Assembly (NCBI GenBank): GCA_021202845.1
Contig: JAJQCF010000023.1
Span: 62,001-126,000, forward strand
Direction: 5' to 3'
Source: Oscillospiraceae bacterium
GTDB taxonomy: Bacteria > Bacillota > Clostridia > Oscillospirales > Oscillospiraceae
Length of the DNA: 64,000 bases
Shown: positions 29,360 to 38,788 of the stretch, piece by piece
Layout of the letters: each line of letters starts with the position of its first letter
How positions within the stretch are numbered: position 1 is the stretch's first letter
Translations under genes and position numbers: made by a program
Notes under the pieces: model-generated
Databases searched by the model: none
What the model saw: the letters and a program-made list of their open reading frames with translations, nothing else
Told to the model about the DNA's origin: nothing

Positions 29360-30275
29360 CACCGAGCGCATAACCGCCGTGTGTGAAAACTCAGGAGAGC
29401 GCATTGACGCTCTCCTGACGCATATTGTGCCGGAGCTGTCCCGCTCCGCCGCCCAGAGGCTGACGCAGGAGGGCAGCGTGCTGGTAAACGGCAGAGCGGT
29501 GAAAAAAAACCACGTCTGCCGCGAGGGCGACAGCGTGGAGGTGTTCCTGCCGCCCGCCGTGCCGACGGAGATAGTCGCGCAGGATATTCCGCTGGACGTG
29601 GTCTATGAGGACGCGGACGTTATAGCGGTGAACAAGCCGCGCGGCATGGTTGTCCACCCCGCGCCCGGGCATCCCGACGGCACGCTGGTGAACGCTCTGC
29701 TGTGGCACTGCGGGGCTTCGCTCTCCGGCATAGGCGGGGAAATCAGGCCGGGCATTGTCCACCGCATTGACCGCTGGACGTCGGGGCTGATAATTGCCGC
29801 CAAGAACGACGCCGCCCACGCCGCGCTCTCCGCCCAGCTCGCGGACAGGAGCCTTTCGCGCGTCTATGAGGCCATAGTCTGGGGGCGGATGAGGGAGGAC
29901 GCGGGGCTGGTGGACGCGCCCATCGGCCGCTGCCCCACCGACCGCAAGCGCATGGCCGTGACGGAAATTTCTTCGCGTCCCGCGCAGACAGACTGGGAAG
30001 TCCTTGCGCGCTACCGCGAGTTCACGCACATACGCTGCCGCCTGCGCACGGGGCGCACACATCAAATCCGCGTACATATGGCGCACATCGGCCACCCCGT
30101 GCTGGGCGACACGGTATACGCACCCAAGCGCCCCACGCGCGGCCAGCCGGGCCAGTGCCTGCACGCGCGGGAGCTGAAATTCATTCACCCTGCAACGGGC
30201 GAGCAGATGCACCTTGAAACGCCCCTGCCGGACTACTTCACCGCCGCGCTTGCGGGTCTGGGCGGCGAGATTTAG
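29337..30275 (+). CDS. rluD: RluD-family rRNA pseudouridine synthase
   Basis: A 312-residue pseudouridine synthase with an N-terminal S4 RNA-binding domain (about 20-80, ELSRSAAQRLTQEGSVLVNGRAV) and the RluA/RluD catalytic domain. The catalytic aspartate lies in VHRIDRWTSGLII (usual form HRLDKDTSGL) and the second signature in RTHQIRVHMAHIGHPVLGD. It starts with TTG inside the end of lspA, with GGAGGA six bases upstream. lspA followed by rluD is a conserved Firmicute pair. Confidence 0.93.
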   Translation: MQSSEIFDTERITAVCENSGERIDALLTHIVPELSRSAAQRLTQEGSVLVNGRAVKKNHVCREGDSVEVFLPPAVPTEIVAQDIPLDVVYEDADVIAVNKPRGMVVHPAPGHPDGTLVNALLWHCGASLSGIGGEIRPGIVHRIDRWTSGLIIAAKNDAAHAALSAQLADRSLSRVYEAIVWGRMREDAGLVDAPIGRCPTDRKRMAVTEISSRPAQTDWEVLARYREFTHIRCRLRTGRTHQIRVHMAHIGHPVLGDTVYAPKRPTRGQPGQCLHARELKFIHPATGEQMHLETPLPDYFTAALAGLGGEI

Positions 30276-30280
30276 CCATC

Positions 30281-30327
30281 AAAAACAACGGAAACGGCAC
30301 GACCACAGGTTTGGTCATGCCGTTTCC
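30281..30327 (-). terminator. Terminator of rpmB
   Basis: On the minus strand GGAAACGGCATGACCA pairs with TGGTCGTGCCGTTTCC with one mismatch, followed after CGTTG by a T-run (30285-30281). It may also stop rluD transcripts on the plus strand, though no good T-run is present there. Confidence 0.75.
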
Positions 30328-30399
30328 AAGGCAGATATTTTATTCTGCTTTGCCGAGCCGGTAAAACGGCTCAGTCCGTGCGCCCGAATAGGGGTTTTG

Positions 30400-30588
30400 T
30401 TATACGGCGCGCGTCACCTTTCCGCTGCGGAGGCAACGGGTGCAGGCATAGGCGTGACGGGGAGTTCCGTCCACGATGACCTTAACGCGCTTGACGTTGG
30501 GCTTCCATGTGCGGTTGGAGCGGCGGTGGGAGTGGCTCACCTTGATGCCGAAAACCATGCTCTTGTCGCAAAATTCGCACCTTGCCAT
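30400..30588 (-). CDS. rpmB: 50S ribosomal protein L28
   Basis: A 62-residue L28 with the usual GIKVSHSHRRSNRTWKPN core. Cys4 and Cys7 (CEFC) and the later CTRC pair make this the zinc-binding form. Preceded by AAGGAGGTG, with its own promoter and terminator. Confidence 0.97.
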   Translation of the reverse strand: MARCEFCDKSMVFGIKVSHSHRRSNRTWKPNVKRVKVIVDGTPRHAYACTRCLRSGKVTRAV

Positions 30589-30637
30589 CTTTGCTGCACC
30601 TCCTTAAATTGAAGTTATCTTTACAGACAGCTTATAT

Positions 30638-30666
30638 ATAATATCAGAAAGACACGGCAAATGCAA
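30638..30666 (-). promoter_or_regulatory. Predicted promoter for rpmB
   Basis: On the minus strand TTGCAT (30666-30661), 17 bp, TATTAT (30643-30638). Confidence 0.7.
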
Positions 30667-30724
30667 GAAAAATTTTTCACGACGGCGATTTTTCGATTTT
30701 TGGCGCGATTTGCTTTTAAAGCTG

Positions 30725-30753
30725 TTGCCAAAAAGGGCGAATGTGGTTAAAAT
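30725..30753 (+). promoter_or_regulatory. Predicted promoter for the hprK-murB-rapZ-whiA-dnaE run
   Basis: TTGCCA 30725-30730 and TAAAAT 30748-30753, 17-bp spacing, about 70 bp before hprK. Confidence 0.7.
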
Positions 30754-30821
30754 AGAATTAAGCGGCGCGCGCCGGTCGTCTTTGATTTTGCGCGGCGCGG
30801 CGAAGGGAGAACGAATTACTT

Positions 30822-31805
30822 ATGGACACTTATTCCGTTAAGCTGAGCAAGCTCGCAAAGGAGAACAACCTCAAGGTTGTTTACGCCGCGAGCGACTACG
30901 AGGACATTGAAATAGACAAGGACATTGTCAACCGCCCGGGGCTTCCGTTCTCCGGATTTTACGAATACTTCCGCTCGGAAATAATATACGCAATGGGCAA
31001 GACGGAGGCGGCGTTCCTGCGCACGCTGGACGAGGAGCAGCGCGAGCGGACAATGGAGAAGTTTTTCTCCCACGAGCCGGCGGCACTGGTGGTGTGCAAC
31101 CGCGTTGTGCCGGACATATCCATTGTCAGCGCCGCAAGGAAGTATGACATCACGCTTTTCATCACGGACTTGGACACCTCCGCCACAATGGCACGGCTCA
31201 TAATCAGCCTGCGCAACCACCTCGCCCCGCGCATGACCGTCCACGGTGTATTTGTGCAGATTCACGGCGAGGGAGTGCTCATATTCGGCGAGAGCGGCAT
31301 CGGCAAGAGCGAGACGGCGCTGGAGCTGATAAAGCGCGGCCACCGGCTCATTGCGGACGACGCGGTGGAGATAAGGCGCGTTTCGCGCTACTCAGTAACC
31401 GGCATGAGCCCCTCTAACATACGCCACATGATGGAGATACGCGGCATAGGCATCATCGACGTGCGCCAGCTCTACGGCGTCGGCGCGGTGCTGCCGCGCT
31501 CGCAGATTCACCTTGTCGTCAAGTTCGAGTCTTGGGACGAGAACAAGGTCTATGACCGCCTCGGCTTGGAGGAGGACAGCGAGGACTTCTTGGGCGTCAA
31601 GGTGCCGAAGCTGACTATACCCGTGGCGCCCGCGCGCAACCTTGCGATAATCCTTGAGGTCGCGGCGCTCAACAACCGCCTGAAAAAGATGGGCATAAAC
31701 GCCGCGCAGCGCTTTGTTGAAAACTACGACAGCTCCATTTCCTCCGGCAGCTTCGAGTCGGAGGAGGACTTCAACTTCAACTATCTCAATGAATTTACAG
31801 ACTGA
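30822..31805 (+). CDS. hprK: HPr kinase/phosphorylase
   Basis: A 327-residue bifunctional enzyme that phosphorylates and dephosphorylates Ser46 of HPr, setting carbon catabolite repression. The C-terminal kinase domain has the P-loop GESGIGKS (about 154-161), the ADDAVEIRRVS segment, and the HPrK signature IRGIGIIDVRQLYGVGAV. The N-terminal domain (1-130) is the MurF-like fold found in the family. HPr itself is not encoded here. Confidence 0.96.
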   Translation: MDTYSVKLSKLAKENNLKVVYAASDYEDIEIDKDIVNRPGLPFSGFYEYFRSEIIYAMGKTEAAFLRTLDEEQRERTMEKFFSHEPAALVVCNRVVPDISIVSAARKYDITLFITDLDTSATMARLIISLRNHLAPRMTVHGVFVQIHGEGVLIFGESGIGKSETALELIKRGHRLIADDAVEIRRVSRYSVTGMSPSNIRHMMEIRGIGIIDVRQLYGVGAVLPRSQIHLVVKFESWDENKVYDRLGLEEDSEDFLGVKVPKLTIPVAPARNLAIILEVAALNNRLKKMGINAAQRFVENYDSSISSGSFESEEDFNFNYLNEFTD

Positions 31806-31815
31806 CGGAGGATAT

Positions 31816-32715
31816 ATGCCGCTTTTTGAGCTTTTGCAAAAGCAATTTCCCGACCTGAAACTTTTTCAAAACGAGCCTATGGCGCGCCGCTGCTCGTTCC
31901 GCCTCGGCGGGGCGGCGGAGGTGCTGGCGGAGCCGCGGAGCGAGGCGGAGCTGGCCGAGCTTGTGCGCTGTGTGCGCTCGGAGGGCGCGGCGTACTTCAT
32001 ACTGGGCAACGGCACAAACGTGCTCGTTCCCGATGAGGGTGTGCGCGGCGCGGTTATCCACATAGGCGAGGACTTTGGCGCTCTCGGCACCGAGGGCGAG
32101 ACGCTGACCGCCGGAGCGGGCGCGGCGCTCTCGCGCGCGGCTGTGCTGGCGCGGGACGCCGGACTGGGCGGCATGGAGTTCGCCCACGGCATACCGGGCA
32201 GCGTGGGCGGCGCGGTGTATATGAACGCCGGAGCCTACGGCGGCGAGATGCGGGACATTCTGCTCTCCGTGCGCTGCCTTGACCCCGATGGGGAGATACG
32301 CGAGTACACCGGCGCGGAACTGGCTTTGGGCTACCGCACGAGCCGCTTCGCCAAGCGCGGCGGGGTGGTGCTGTCGGCAAAAATGCAGCTGCGCGCCGCG
32401 CCGCCGAGCGAGATTGGCGCATATATGCACGAGCTGTGGGAAAAGCGCAGCGCGAGCCAGCCGCTGGATAAGCCCTCCGCCGGCAGCGCCTTCAAGCGCC
32501 CGCAGACGGGCTACGCCGCCGCCATGATAGACGGCGCGGGGCTGAAAGGATTAACTGTCGGCGGCGCGCAGGTTTCGACAAAGCACGCGGGATTTATTAT
32601 AAACGCGGGCGGCGCGACCTGCGCCGACGTGCAGGAGCTGATGAGTCAGGTGCAGACGGCGGTCAGGGAGAAGTACGGTGTCGCGCTGGAGCCGGAGATA
32701 CGTGTGCTGCGCTGA
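31816..32715 (+). CDS. murB: UDP-N-acetylenolpyruvoylglucosamine reductase
   Basis: A 299-residue FAD enzyme that makes UDP-N-acetylmuramate for peptidoglycan. The FAD-binding part shows SFRLGGAAEVLAEP, LGNGTNVLVPDEGV and GMEFAHGIPGSVGGAVYMNAGAYGGE; the C-terminal part shows QPLDKPSAGSAFKRP, with the catalytic serine, and a final glutamate in ALEPEIRVL. It is a type II MurB by its short C-terminal domain. The ATG at 31816 follows ACGGAGG 10 bp after hprK; the frame is open further upstream but inside hprK. Confidence 0.96.
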   Translation: MPLFELLQKQFPDLKLFQNEPMARRCSFRLGGAAEVLAEPRSEAELAELVRCVRSEGAAYFILGNGTNVLVPDEGVRGAVIHIGEDFGALGTEGETLTAGAGAALSRAAVLARDAGLGGMEFAHGIPGSVGGAVYMNAGAYGGEMRDILLSVRCLDPDGEIREYTGAELALGYRTSRFAKRGGVVLSAKMQLRAAPPSEIGAYMHELWEKRSASQPLDKPSAGSAFKRPQTGYAAAMIDGAGLKGLTVGGAQVSTKHAGFIINAGGATCADVQELMSQVQTAVREKYGVALEPEIRVLR

Positions 32716-32745
32716 GGCGCGGCGGAGAAATTGGAGGCTTGCCCG

Positions 32746-33603
32746 ATGGAATTTTTGATAATAACCGGCCTTTCCGGCGCGGGAAAGAGCCGCGCGGCGG
32801 ACGTGCTGGAGGACCTTGACTTCTATTGCGTGGACAATCTGCCAGTGGCTATGCTGCCGCGCTTTGCGGAGTTCTGTCTGGGCATGGGCGGGCGCTACGA
32901 CCGCGTGGCGCTCGTGGTGGACGTGCGCGACCGCGAGGGCTTCAACGACATATTCGGCAGCTTGAACAAGCTGTGGGAGCTGGGGTGCGAGTACCGCATA
33001 CTCTTTGTCGAGGCCGACCGCGCCACCATAGTCAAGCGCTATAAGGAGAGCCGGCGCCCGCATCCGCTGCAAGCCGAGGCGGGGAGCCTTGAAAAGGCCG
33101 TGGACATGGAATTTGAGCTGATGTCCGGCGTGCGCGAGCGCGCGGACTTCGTTATAAACACCTCGCGCCTGACGCTGGGCAGGCTGCAAAGCGAGATTTA
33201 CCGTCTTTTCGTGGGCGACGCCTCCAAGCGCCAGCTAAGCGTCACGGTTATGAGCTTCGGCTTCAAGTACGGCCTGCCGATAGAGGCCGACATGGTGTTC
33301 GACGTGCGCTTCCTGCCGAACCCCTTTTACGTCACGGAGCTGCGCGGCAAGTCCGGCCTCGACAAGGAGGTCGCGGACTTCATATTTGAACACAAGACGA
33401 GCCGCGATTTTATGGCCAAGCTGCTGGAGCTTATAGACTTCCTGCTGCCGCAGTATGTGGAGGAGGGCAAGCACACCCTCACCATTGCCGTCGGCTGCAC
33501 GGGCGGGCGGCACCGCTCCGTAGCCGTGGCCGCCGCGCTGACAGAGCATATACGCGCAGCGGGTCAGAGCGCGGAAAACGTGAACCGCGACATGGATAAG
33601 TGA
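32746..33603 (+). CDS. rapZ: RapZ/YvcJ nucleotide-binding protein
   Basis: A 285-residue P-loop protein: ITGLSGAGKSRAAD (about 6-19), DNLPVAMLPRF, and the conserved C-terminal domain with VTVMSFGFKYGLPIEADMVFDVRFLPNPFY and AVGCTGGRHRSVAVA. In E. coli RapZ delivers the GlmZ small RNA to RNase E; in Bacillus YvcJ is tied to competence and UDP-GlcNAc sensing. The ATG at 32746 follows TTGGAGG. It leads directly into whiA: the yvcK gene that usually lies between them is not here. Confidence 0.95.
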   Translation: MEFLIITGLSGAGKSRAADVLEDLDFYCVDNLPVAMLPRFAEFCLGMGGRYDRVALVVDVRDREGFNDIFGSLNKLWELGCEYRILFVEADRATIVKRYKESRRPHPLQAEAGSLEKAVDMEFELMSGVRERADFVINTSRLTLGRLQSEIYRLFVGDASKRQLSVTVMSFGFKYGLPIEADMVFDVRFLPNPFYVTELRGKSGLDKEVADFIFEHKTSRDFMAKLLELIDFLLPQYVEEGKHTLTIAVGCTGGRHRSVAVAAALTEHIRAAGQSAENVNRDMDK

Positions 33604-33624
33604 GCGCGCCAAGGAGAAAATCAA

Positions 33625-34518
33625 ATGACATTTTCAGCCAGAGCAAAGGCGGAGATATGCCGCATAGGGCTAAACCGTCACTGCTGCGCCGTGGCCGAGG
33701 CCTACGGCGCGCTGCTGTACGCGAGCGTGTTTTCGCCGCGTGAAATAAGAATAATAACCGCAAGCTCCGACGTGGCCGCGAGGCTGCCGCGATTGTTCAA
33801 GCGGGCGTTCGGGCTGGAGTTCGACACTTTGCCGGAAGCCGCCGAGGGCAAGCGCGCGCTGACGGTCACGGACACAGAGAAAATTGCCGCGGTGTTCGCC
33901 GCCTTCGGGCTGGAGGCGGGCACAACGCTGGCTCACCACATAAATCTCGGCGTGCTGGAGTCGGAATGCTGTCGCGCGGCGTTCGTGCGCGGGGCGTTCC
34001 TCACCGGCGGGAGCGTCACCGACCCCGAAAAGAACTACCACCTCGAGCTTGTGACCGACCACATGAGCGTCTCGCGCGAGATGCTGGCGCTGCTGCTGGA
34101 AATGGGCTTCGAGCCCAAGTACGCCACACGCGCGGGGCATTACGTTGTCTATTTCAAAAGCTCGGAGGCAATAGAGGACTTTTTGACAACCGTGGGCGCG
34201 AGCGCCTCCGCGCTGGAGCTGATGTCCGCCAAGGTGGAGAAGGACATACGCAACGCGGTGAACCGCCGCGTCAACTGCGACAGCGCCAACGCGGACAAAA
34301 TCGTCTCCGCCGCCCAAGCGCAGCTTGACCACATACGCGAGTTAGAGCGCACCATAGGACTGGATAACCTCCCGACGGATTTGCACCAGACCGCGCTGCT
34401 GCGCATTGCCAACCCCGACGCCAGCCTTGCCGACCTCGCGGCGCTCAGCTGCCCGCCCGTGAGCAAGAGCTGCATAAACCACCGCCTGCGCAAGCTGATG
34501 AACTTCCGCCAGAATTGA
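33625..34518 (+). CDS. whiA: WhiA family DNA-binding protein
   Basis: A 297-residue protein with an N-terminal LAGLIDADG-homing-endonuclease-like domain (FVRGAFLTGGSVTDPEKNYHLE, about 128-150) without catalytic use, and a C-terminal helix-turn-helix domain (ALRIANPDASLADLAAL, SKSCINHRLRKLMNF). In Streptomyces it controls sporulation septation; in Bacillus it affects division and fatty acid composition. It follows rapZ by 21 bp. Confidence 0.96.
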   Translation: MTFSARAKAEICRIGLNRHCCAVAEAYGALLYASVFSPREIRIITASSDVAARLPRLFKRAFGLEFDTLPEAAEGKRALTVTDTEKIAAVFAAFGLEAGTTLAHHINLGVLESECCRAAFVRGAFLTGGSVTDPEKNYHLELVTDHMSVSREMLALLLEMGFEPKYATRAGHYVVYFKSSEAIEDFLTTVGASASALELMSAKVEKDIRNAVNRRVNCDSANADKIVSAAQAQLDHIRELERTIGLDNLPTDLHQTALLRIANPDASLADLAALSCPPVSKSCINHRLRKLMNFRQN

Positions 34519-34532
34519 AAGAAGGGTGCTGA

Positions 34533-37500
34533 ATGTCCTTTGTTCATCTTCATGTCCACAGCGAATACAGCCTCCTTGACGGCGCCTGCCGCATAGAGGC
34601 TTTAGCAGCGCGCGCAAAGGAGCTGGGACAGCCCGCACTGGCGATAACCGACCACGGCGTCATGTACGGCGCGGTCGCGTTTTACAAGGCCTGCCGCGCG
34701 GCGGACGTGAAGCCAATCATAGGCTGTGAGGTCTACGTCGCCCCTGGCAGCCGCGCGGGACGCACCTACGGCGTGGACAACGAGTACACGCACCTCATAC
34801 TGCTGTGCAAAAACGAGACTGGCTACCGCAACCTCTGCTATCTCGTTTCAATGGGCTTTACGGAGGGCTTTTACATCAAGCCGCGCATAGACTGGGAGCT
34901 GCTGGCCGCTCACAGCGAGGGGCTGATTTGCCTCTCCGCCTGCATTGCGGGTGAAATACCGCGAAAAATTTTGCAGGACGAGTACGGCGCCGCAAAAAAC
35001 CGCGCGGAGTGGCTGCGCGGTGTGTTCGGCGAGGACTTCTATCTGGAAATTCAGAACCACGGTCTTGACGAAGAGCGCCGCGCCTATGCCGGAGTGCGCA
35101 GGATTCACGCCGAAACGGGCATACCGCTGGTGCTGACAAACGATGCGCACTACCTCACGCGCGATGACGCGCCGGTGCAGGACGTGCTGATGTGTATTCA
35201 AACCGGCAAGACACTAAGTGACCCCGACCGCATGAGGTTCACCGGCAGCGAATTTTACCTCAAGAGCGAGCAGGAAATGGCGCAGCTTTTCCCCGAATTG
35301 CCGGAGGCAATGGAAAACACTGTGCAAATTGCCGAAAAGTGCAGCTTCGACTTCGAGTTCGGACACTACCACCTGCCCGAGTTCCCGCTGCCCGCGGGCG
35401 AGACGGACAGCTTTGCCTATCTGCAAAAGCTCTGCCTTGCGGGGCTTGCCAAGCGCTACCCGGGCAATGCCAAGGCGTGCGAGCAGCTGGACTACGAGCT
35501 GGACATGATACGCCGCATGGGGTTTGTGGACTACTTCCTGATAGTTCAGGACTTTATAGGCTACGCGCGGGGGCGCGGCATACCTGTCGGTCCCGGGCGC
35601 GGCAGCGCGGCGGGCAGCATTGTCTCTTACTGTCTGCATATAACGGACGTTGACCCGATTAAATATAACCTCTATTTTGAGCGTTTTTTGAACCCCGAGC
35701 GTGTGAGTATGCCGGATATTGACGTGGACTTCTGCATAAGGCGGCGCGGCGAGGTTATTGACTATGTCTCGCGCAAGTACGGCGCCGACCATGTGGCGCA
35801 GATTGTCACGTTCGGCACAATGGCCGCGCGCAACGCCATACGCGACGTCGGCCGCGTGACGCAGGTGGGCTACGCCGAGACGGACGCCGTTGCCAAGCAG
35901 GTGCCGAACGCGCTGCACATAACGCTGGATGAGGCGCTGAAGGTGTCGAAAACGCTGCGCGATATGTACGAGGGCGACCCGCAGGTGCGAGGTCTGATAG
36001 ACACGGCGCGCGGCGTGGAGGGTATGCCGCGCCACGCCAGCACCCACGCTGCCGGTGTTGTCATCACAAAAAGGCCGGTTTACGAGTATGTCCCGCTGGC
36101 GAAAAACGATGAGAGCGTTGTCACGCAGTACCAGATGACTACGCTGGAGGAGCTGGGGCTGCTGAAAATGGACTTCCTCGGCTTGCGCAACCTCACGGTG
36201 CTGGACGACGCGGTGCAGCTTGTACGCCGCCGCAGTCCCGACTTTGACATAGAAAAGGTGCCGGAGGACGACGCGGGGGTTTTCGATATGCTGACCGCGG
36301 GCAAGACCTGCGGCGTGTTCCAGCTGGAAAGCGGCGGCATAACCGGCGTGTGTACGGGGCTGAAGCCGCGCAGCATTGAGGACATCACCGCCATTATCGC
36401 GCTCTACCGCCCCGGGCCTATGGACAGCATACCGCGCTTTATAGAGTGCAAGAACAATCCGCAGAAAATACGCTTCAAGCACCCGCTGCTGCGCGACATC
36501 TTGGGCGTGACATACGGCTGCATCGTCTATCAGGAGCAGGTTATAGAAATCTGCCGCCGCTTGGCGGGCTTTTCGCTCGGGCAGGCGGACATGATACGCC
36601 GCGCCATGTCCAAGAAAAAGGAAAAGGAAATAGTGCGCGAGCGCAAGACGTTCATCTACGGCGACCCCGAACGCAATATACCGGGCGCGGTGGCGAACGG
36701 CGTGCCGGAGGACGTCGCGGGCAGCATATACGATGAAATTTTGGACTTCGCCAACTACGCCTTCAACAAGGCGCACGCCGTCAGCTACGCCATAGTCGCC
36801 TACCGCACCGCCTACATGAAGGTTCACTGGCCTCGCGAGTATATGGCCGCGCTCATAACGAGCGTGCTGGACTCGGCGAGCAAGGTGGCCGAGTACGTGG
36901 CCGAGTGCCGCGACATGGGCATTGAGCTGCTGCCGCCGGACATTAACCTCTCCGGCGTGGACTTTGCCGTTTCGGGCGACAATATCAGGTTCGGTCTGGC
37001 GGCGGTCAAGCACGTCGGGCGCGGCTTTGCCGCTGCGGTGCTGGCCGAGCGCGAGCGCGGGGGACCCTTCACCGCGCTGGACGACTTCTGCCGCCGCATG
37101 ACGGGGCGCGAGCTGAACCGCCGCGCCGTGGAGAGCCTGATACGCGCCGGAGCCTTCGACTGCCTCGGGTGCAAGCGCCGCGCCATGCTGCAGGTTTTGG
37201 ACAGGGTTATTGACGGTGCGGCCAGCGCGGGGCGCAGGAACGTGGCCGGTCAGCTCGATTTGTTCGGCGACGGCGAGGAGCAGGGCATGGGCTCGGCGCT
37301 GACGCTGCCGGACGTGCCGGAGTTCACGCGCGCGGAGCTTATGGCAATGGAGCGCGAGATGACGGGACTTTACATCAGCGGCCACCCGATGGACGACTAC
37401 CGCGAGCGCGCCAAGGCCGCGGGCGCGGTGAAGCTCGGCGCCATACTCTCCGACTTTGAACGCCCCGAGGGGCCGGAGAGCTTCCGCGACGGCCAGAGCG

Positions 37501-38000
37501 TGACCGTGGCCGGCGTAGTCTCCGCGTGGCGCAAGCGCGCGACGAAAAACGGCTCGGAGATGTGCAATATCACGCTGGAGGACGGCACGGGCGCGATTGA
37601 AGCGTTGGCGTTCCAGCGCGCGCTCAGCGAGGGCGGCAGCTATATTTCCGACAACGCCGCGCTGCTCATACGCGGCAGGATTTCCGCCCGCGACGAAAAG
37701 GAGCCGCAGATTATGGCCGACAGCATACGCCCGCTGACCGACATAAGCGGCGCGCCGACGCCGGCAAAGCGGCAGCCGGAAGAAAAGCGGGAGCAGCGGC
37801 TTTACCTCCGCATGAAGAGTACGGATACGGCGCTCGTACACCGCATTGAGCTTATTTTGCAGATGTTCGAGGGGCGCAGTCCGCTTGTCATATATTTCGA
37901 GGACACCGGCAAGCGTCTCGGCGCGCGCTGTCTCATTCATCCCGCGCTCATAAGCGAGCTGAAAGAGCTGTGCGGCGAGGACAATGTTGTGCTGAAATGA
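34533..38000 (+). CDS. dnaE: DNA polymerase III alpha subunit (DnaE type)
   Basis: A 1155-residue replicative polymerase. The N-terminal PHP domain opens with FVHLHVHSEYSLLDGACRIEALA; the active-site aspartates are in MPDIDVDFCIRRRG (about 390-400) with GPGRGSAAGS shortly before; then a tandem HhH region and an OB-fold (about 990-1070, VTVAGVVSAWRKR). It is the DnaE form without the exonuclease domain of PolC. It lies 14 bp after whiA. In Firmicutes DnaE usually works beside PolC, whose gene is not in this window. Confidence 0.97.
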   Translation: MSFVHLHVHSEYSLLDGACRIEALAARAKELGQPALAITDHGVMYGAVAFYKACRAADVKPIIGCEVYVAPGSRAGRTYGVDNEYTHLILLCKNETGYRNLCYLVSMGFTEGFYIKPRIDWELLAAHSEGLICLSACIAGEIPRKILQDEYGAAKNRAEWLRGVFGEDFYLEIQNHGLDEERRAYAGVRRIHAETGIPLVLTNDAHYLTRDDAPVQDVLMCIQTGKTLSDPDRMRFTGSEFYLKSEQEMAQLFPELPEAMENTVQIAEKCSFDFEFGHYHLPEFPLPAGETDSFAYLQKLCLAGLAKRYPGNAKACEQLDYELDMIRRMGFVDYFLIVQDFIGYARGRGIPVGPGRGSAAGSIVSYCLHITDVDPIKYNLYFERFLNPERVSMPDIDVDFCIRRRGEVIDYVSRKYGADHVAQIVTFGTMAARNAIRDVGRVTQVGYAETDAVAKQVPNALHITLDEALKVSKTLRDMYEGDPQVRGLIDTARGVEGMPRHASTHAAGVVITKRPVYEYVPLAKNDESVVTQYQMTTLEELGLLKMDFLGLRNLTVLDDAVQLVRRRSPDFDIEKVPEDDAGVFDMLTAGKTCGVFQLESGGITGVCTGLKPRSIEDITAIIALYRPGPMDSIPRFIECKNNPQKIRFKHPLLRDILGVTYGCIVYQEQVIEICRRLAGFSLGQADMIRRAMSKKKEKEIVRERKTFIYGDPERNIPGAVANGVPEDVAGSIYDEILDFANYAFNKAHAVSYAIVAYRTAYMKVHWPREYMAALITSVLDSASKVAEYVAECRDMGIELLPPDINLSGVDFAVSGDNIRFGLAAVKHVGRGFAAAVLAERERGGPFTALDDFCRRMTGRELNRRAVESLIRAGAFDCLGCKRRAMLQVLDRVIDGAASAGRRNVAGQLDLFGDGEEQGMGSALTLPDVPEFTRAELMAMEREMTGLYISGHPMDDYRERAKAAGAVKLGAILSDFERPEGPESFRDGQSVTVAGVVSAWRKRATKNGSEMCNITLEDGTGAIEALAFQRALSEGGSYISDNAALLIRGRISARDEKEPQIMADSIRPLTDISGAPTPAKRQPEEKREQRLYLRMKSTDTALVHRIELILQMFEGRSPLVIYFEDTGKRLGARCLIHPALISELKELCGEDNVVLK

Positions 38001-38035
38001 CAAATTAGGCGGCAAATAACTTGAAATGTAACAGT

Positions 38036-38085
38036 TTGTTCACCCAATAAATTGCGAATACAATATAATTTAGTCAGAATATAAT
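38036..38085 (+). promoter_or_regulatory. Probable promoter region of the two-component operon
   Basis: Two TATAAT hexamers (38064-38069 and 38080-38085) lack a well-spaced -35. TTGTTCAC at 38036-38043 also occurs just before htrA (42478-42485), compatible with activation by the encoded regulator. Weak evidence. Confidence 0.35.
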
Positions 38086-38104
38086 GAAAACGGAGTGAAA
38101 AACA

Positions 38105-38788
38105 ATGTCCAAAAAAGCACTGGTTATAGAAGATGACGGAAACATAGCGGAGCTGCTGCGGCTCTATCTGGAAAAGGACGGCTTTGAAATAGAGCACGCC
38201 GCCGACGGCGGCGAGGGGCTGGAGCTGTTCCACTCGTTCGAGCCGGATATAGTGCTGCTGGACATAATGCTCCCCGTTATGGACGGCTGGGAAGTTCTTC
38301 GGGAAATACGCGCCGTGTCGGAAATACCGATAATCATGCTCACCGCCAAGGGCACGACGCCGGACAAAATCTCCGGCTTGGAGCAGGGCGCGGACGACTA
38401 TGTGACAAAGCCGTTCGAGCCGAAGGAGCTTATAGCGCGCATACACGCGGTCATGCGCCGCGGCCCGGGAGCGAGCGACGAGCCCAAGTGCCTCAGCTTC
38501 GACAAGCTGATGATAAACTTAGACTCCTACGAGCTGCTCGTTGACGGCAAGCGCGTGGAGACGCCGCCCAAGGAAATGGAGCTGCTGTTCCACCTCGCGT
38601 CCTCGCCGAACCGCGTTTTCACGCGCAACCAGCTCCTTGACGAGGTCTGGGGCTTCGACTACTTCGGCGACAGCCGCACCGTGGACGTACACATAAAGCG
38701 CCTGCGCGATAAATTGGAGGGCGTTTCCGACAAGTGGGCGCTAAAGACCGTTTGGGGCGTGGGCTATAAGTTCGAGCTGGTAGAGTGA
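38105..38788 (+). CDS. OmpR/PhoB-family response regulator
   Basis: A 227-residue regulator with a receiver domain (phospho-acceptor Asp53 in VLLDIMLP, switch Thr80, Lys102 in KPFEP) and a C-terminal winged-helix DNA-binding domain ending VWGVGYKFE. It is paired with the histidine kinase that begins at its stop codon. The htrA gene two genes downstream suggests a secretion or envelope stress regulator comparable to CssR. Confidence 0.95.
   Translation: MSKKALVIEDDGNIAELLRLYLEKDGFEIEHAADGGEGLELFHSFEPDIVLLDIMLPVMDGWEVLREIRAVSEIPIIMLTAKGTTPDKISGLEQGADDYVTKPFEPKELIARIHAVMRRGPGASDEPKCLSFDKLMINLDSYELLVDGKRVETPPKEMELLFHLASSPNRVFTRNQLLDEVWGFDYFGDSRTVDVHIKRLRDKLEGVSDKWALKTVWGVGYKFELVE

Noticed and set aside
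30355..30372. GAGCCG/CGGCTC hairpin near rpmB as a second terminator
   Set aside because: No T-run on either strand and the stronger hairpin at 30281-30327 accounts for termination.
35214..38015. A 933-residue open frame antisense to dnaE, and similar long antisense frames opposite aspS, ntpA and ileS
   Set aside because: They mirror the codon pattern of GC-rich genes, have low-complexity Ala/Arg/His/Val-rich products, no ribosome binding site, and no recognisable domain.
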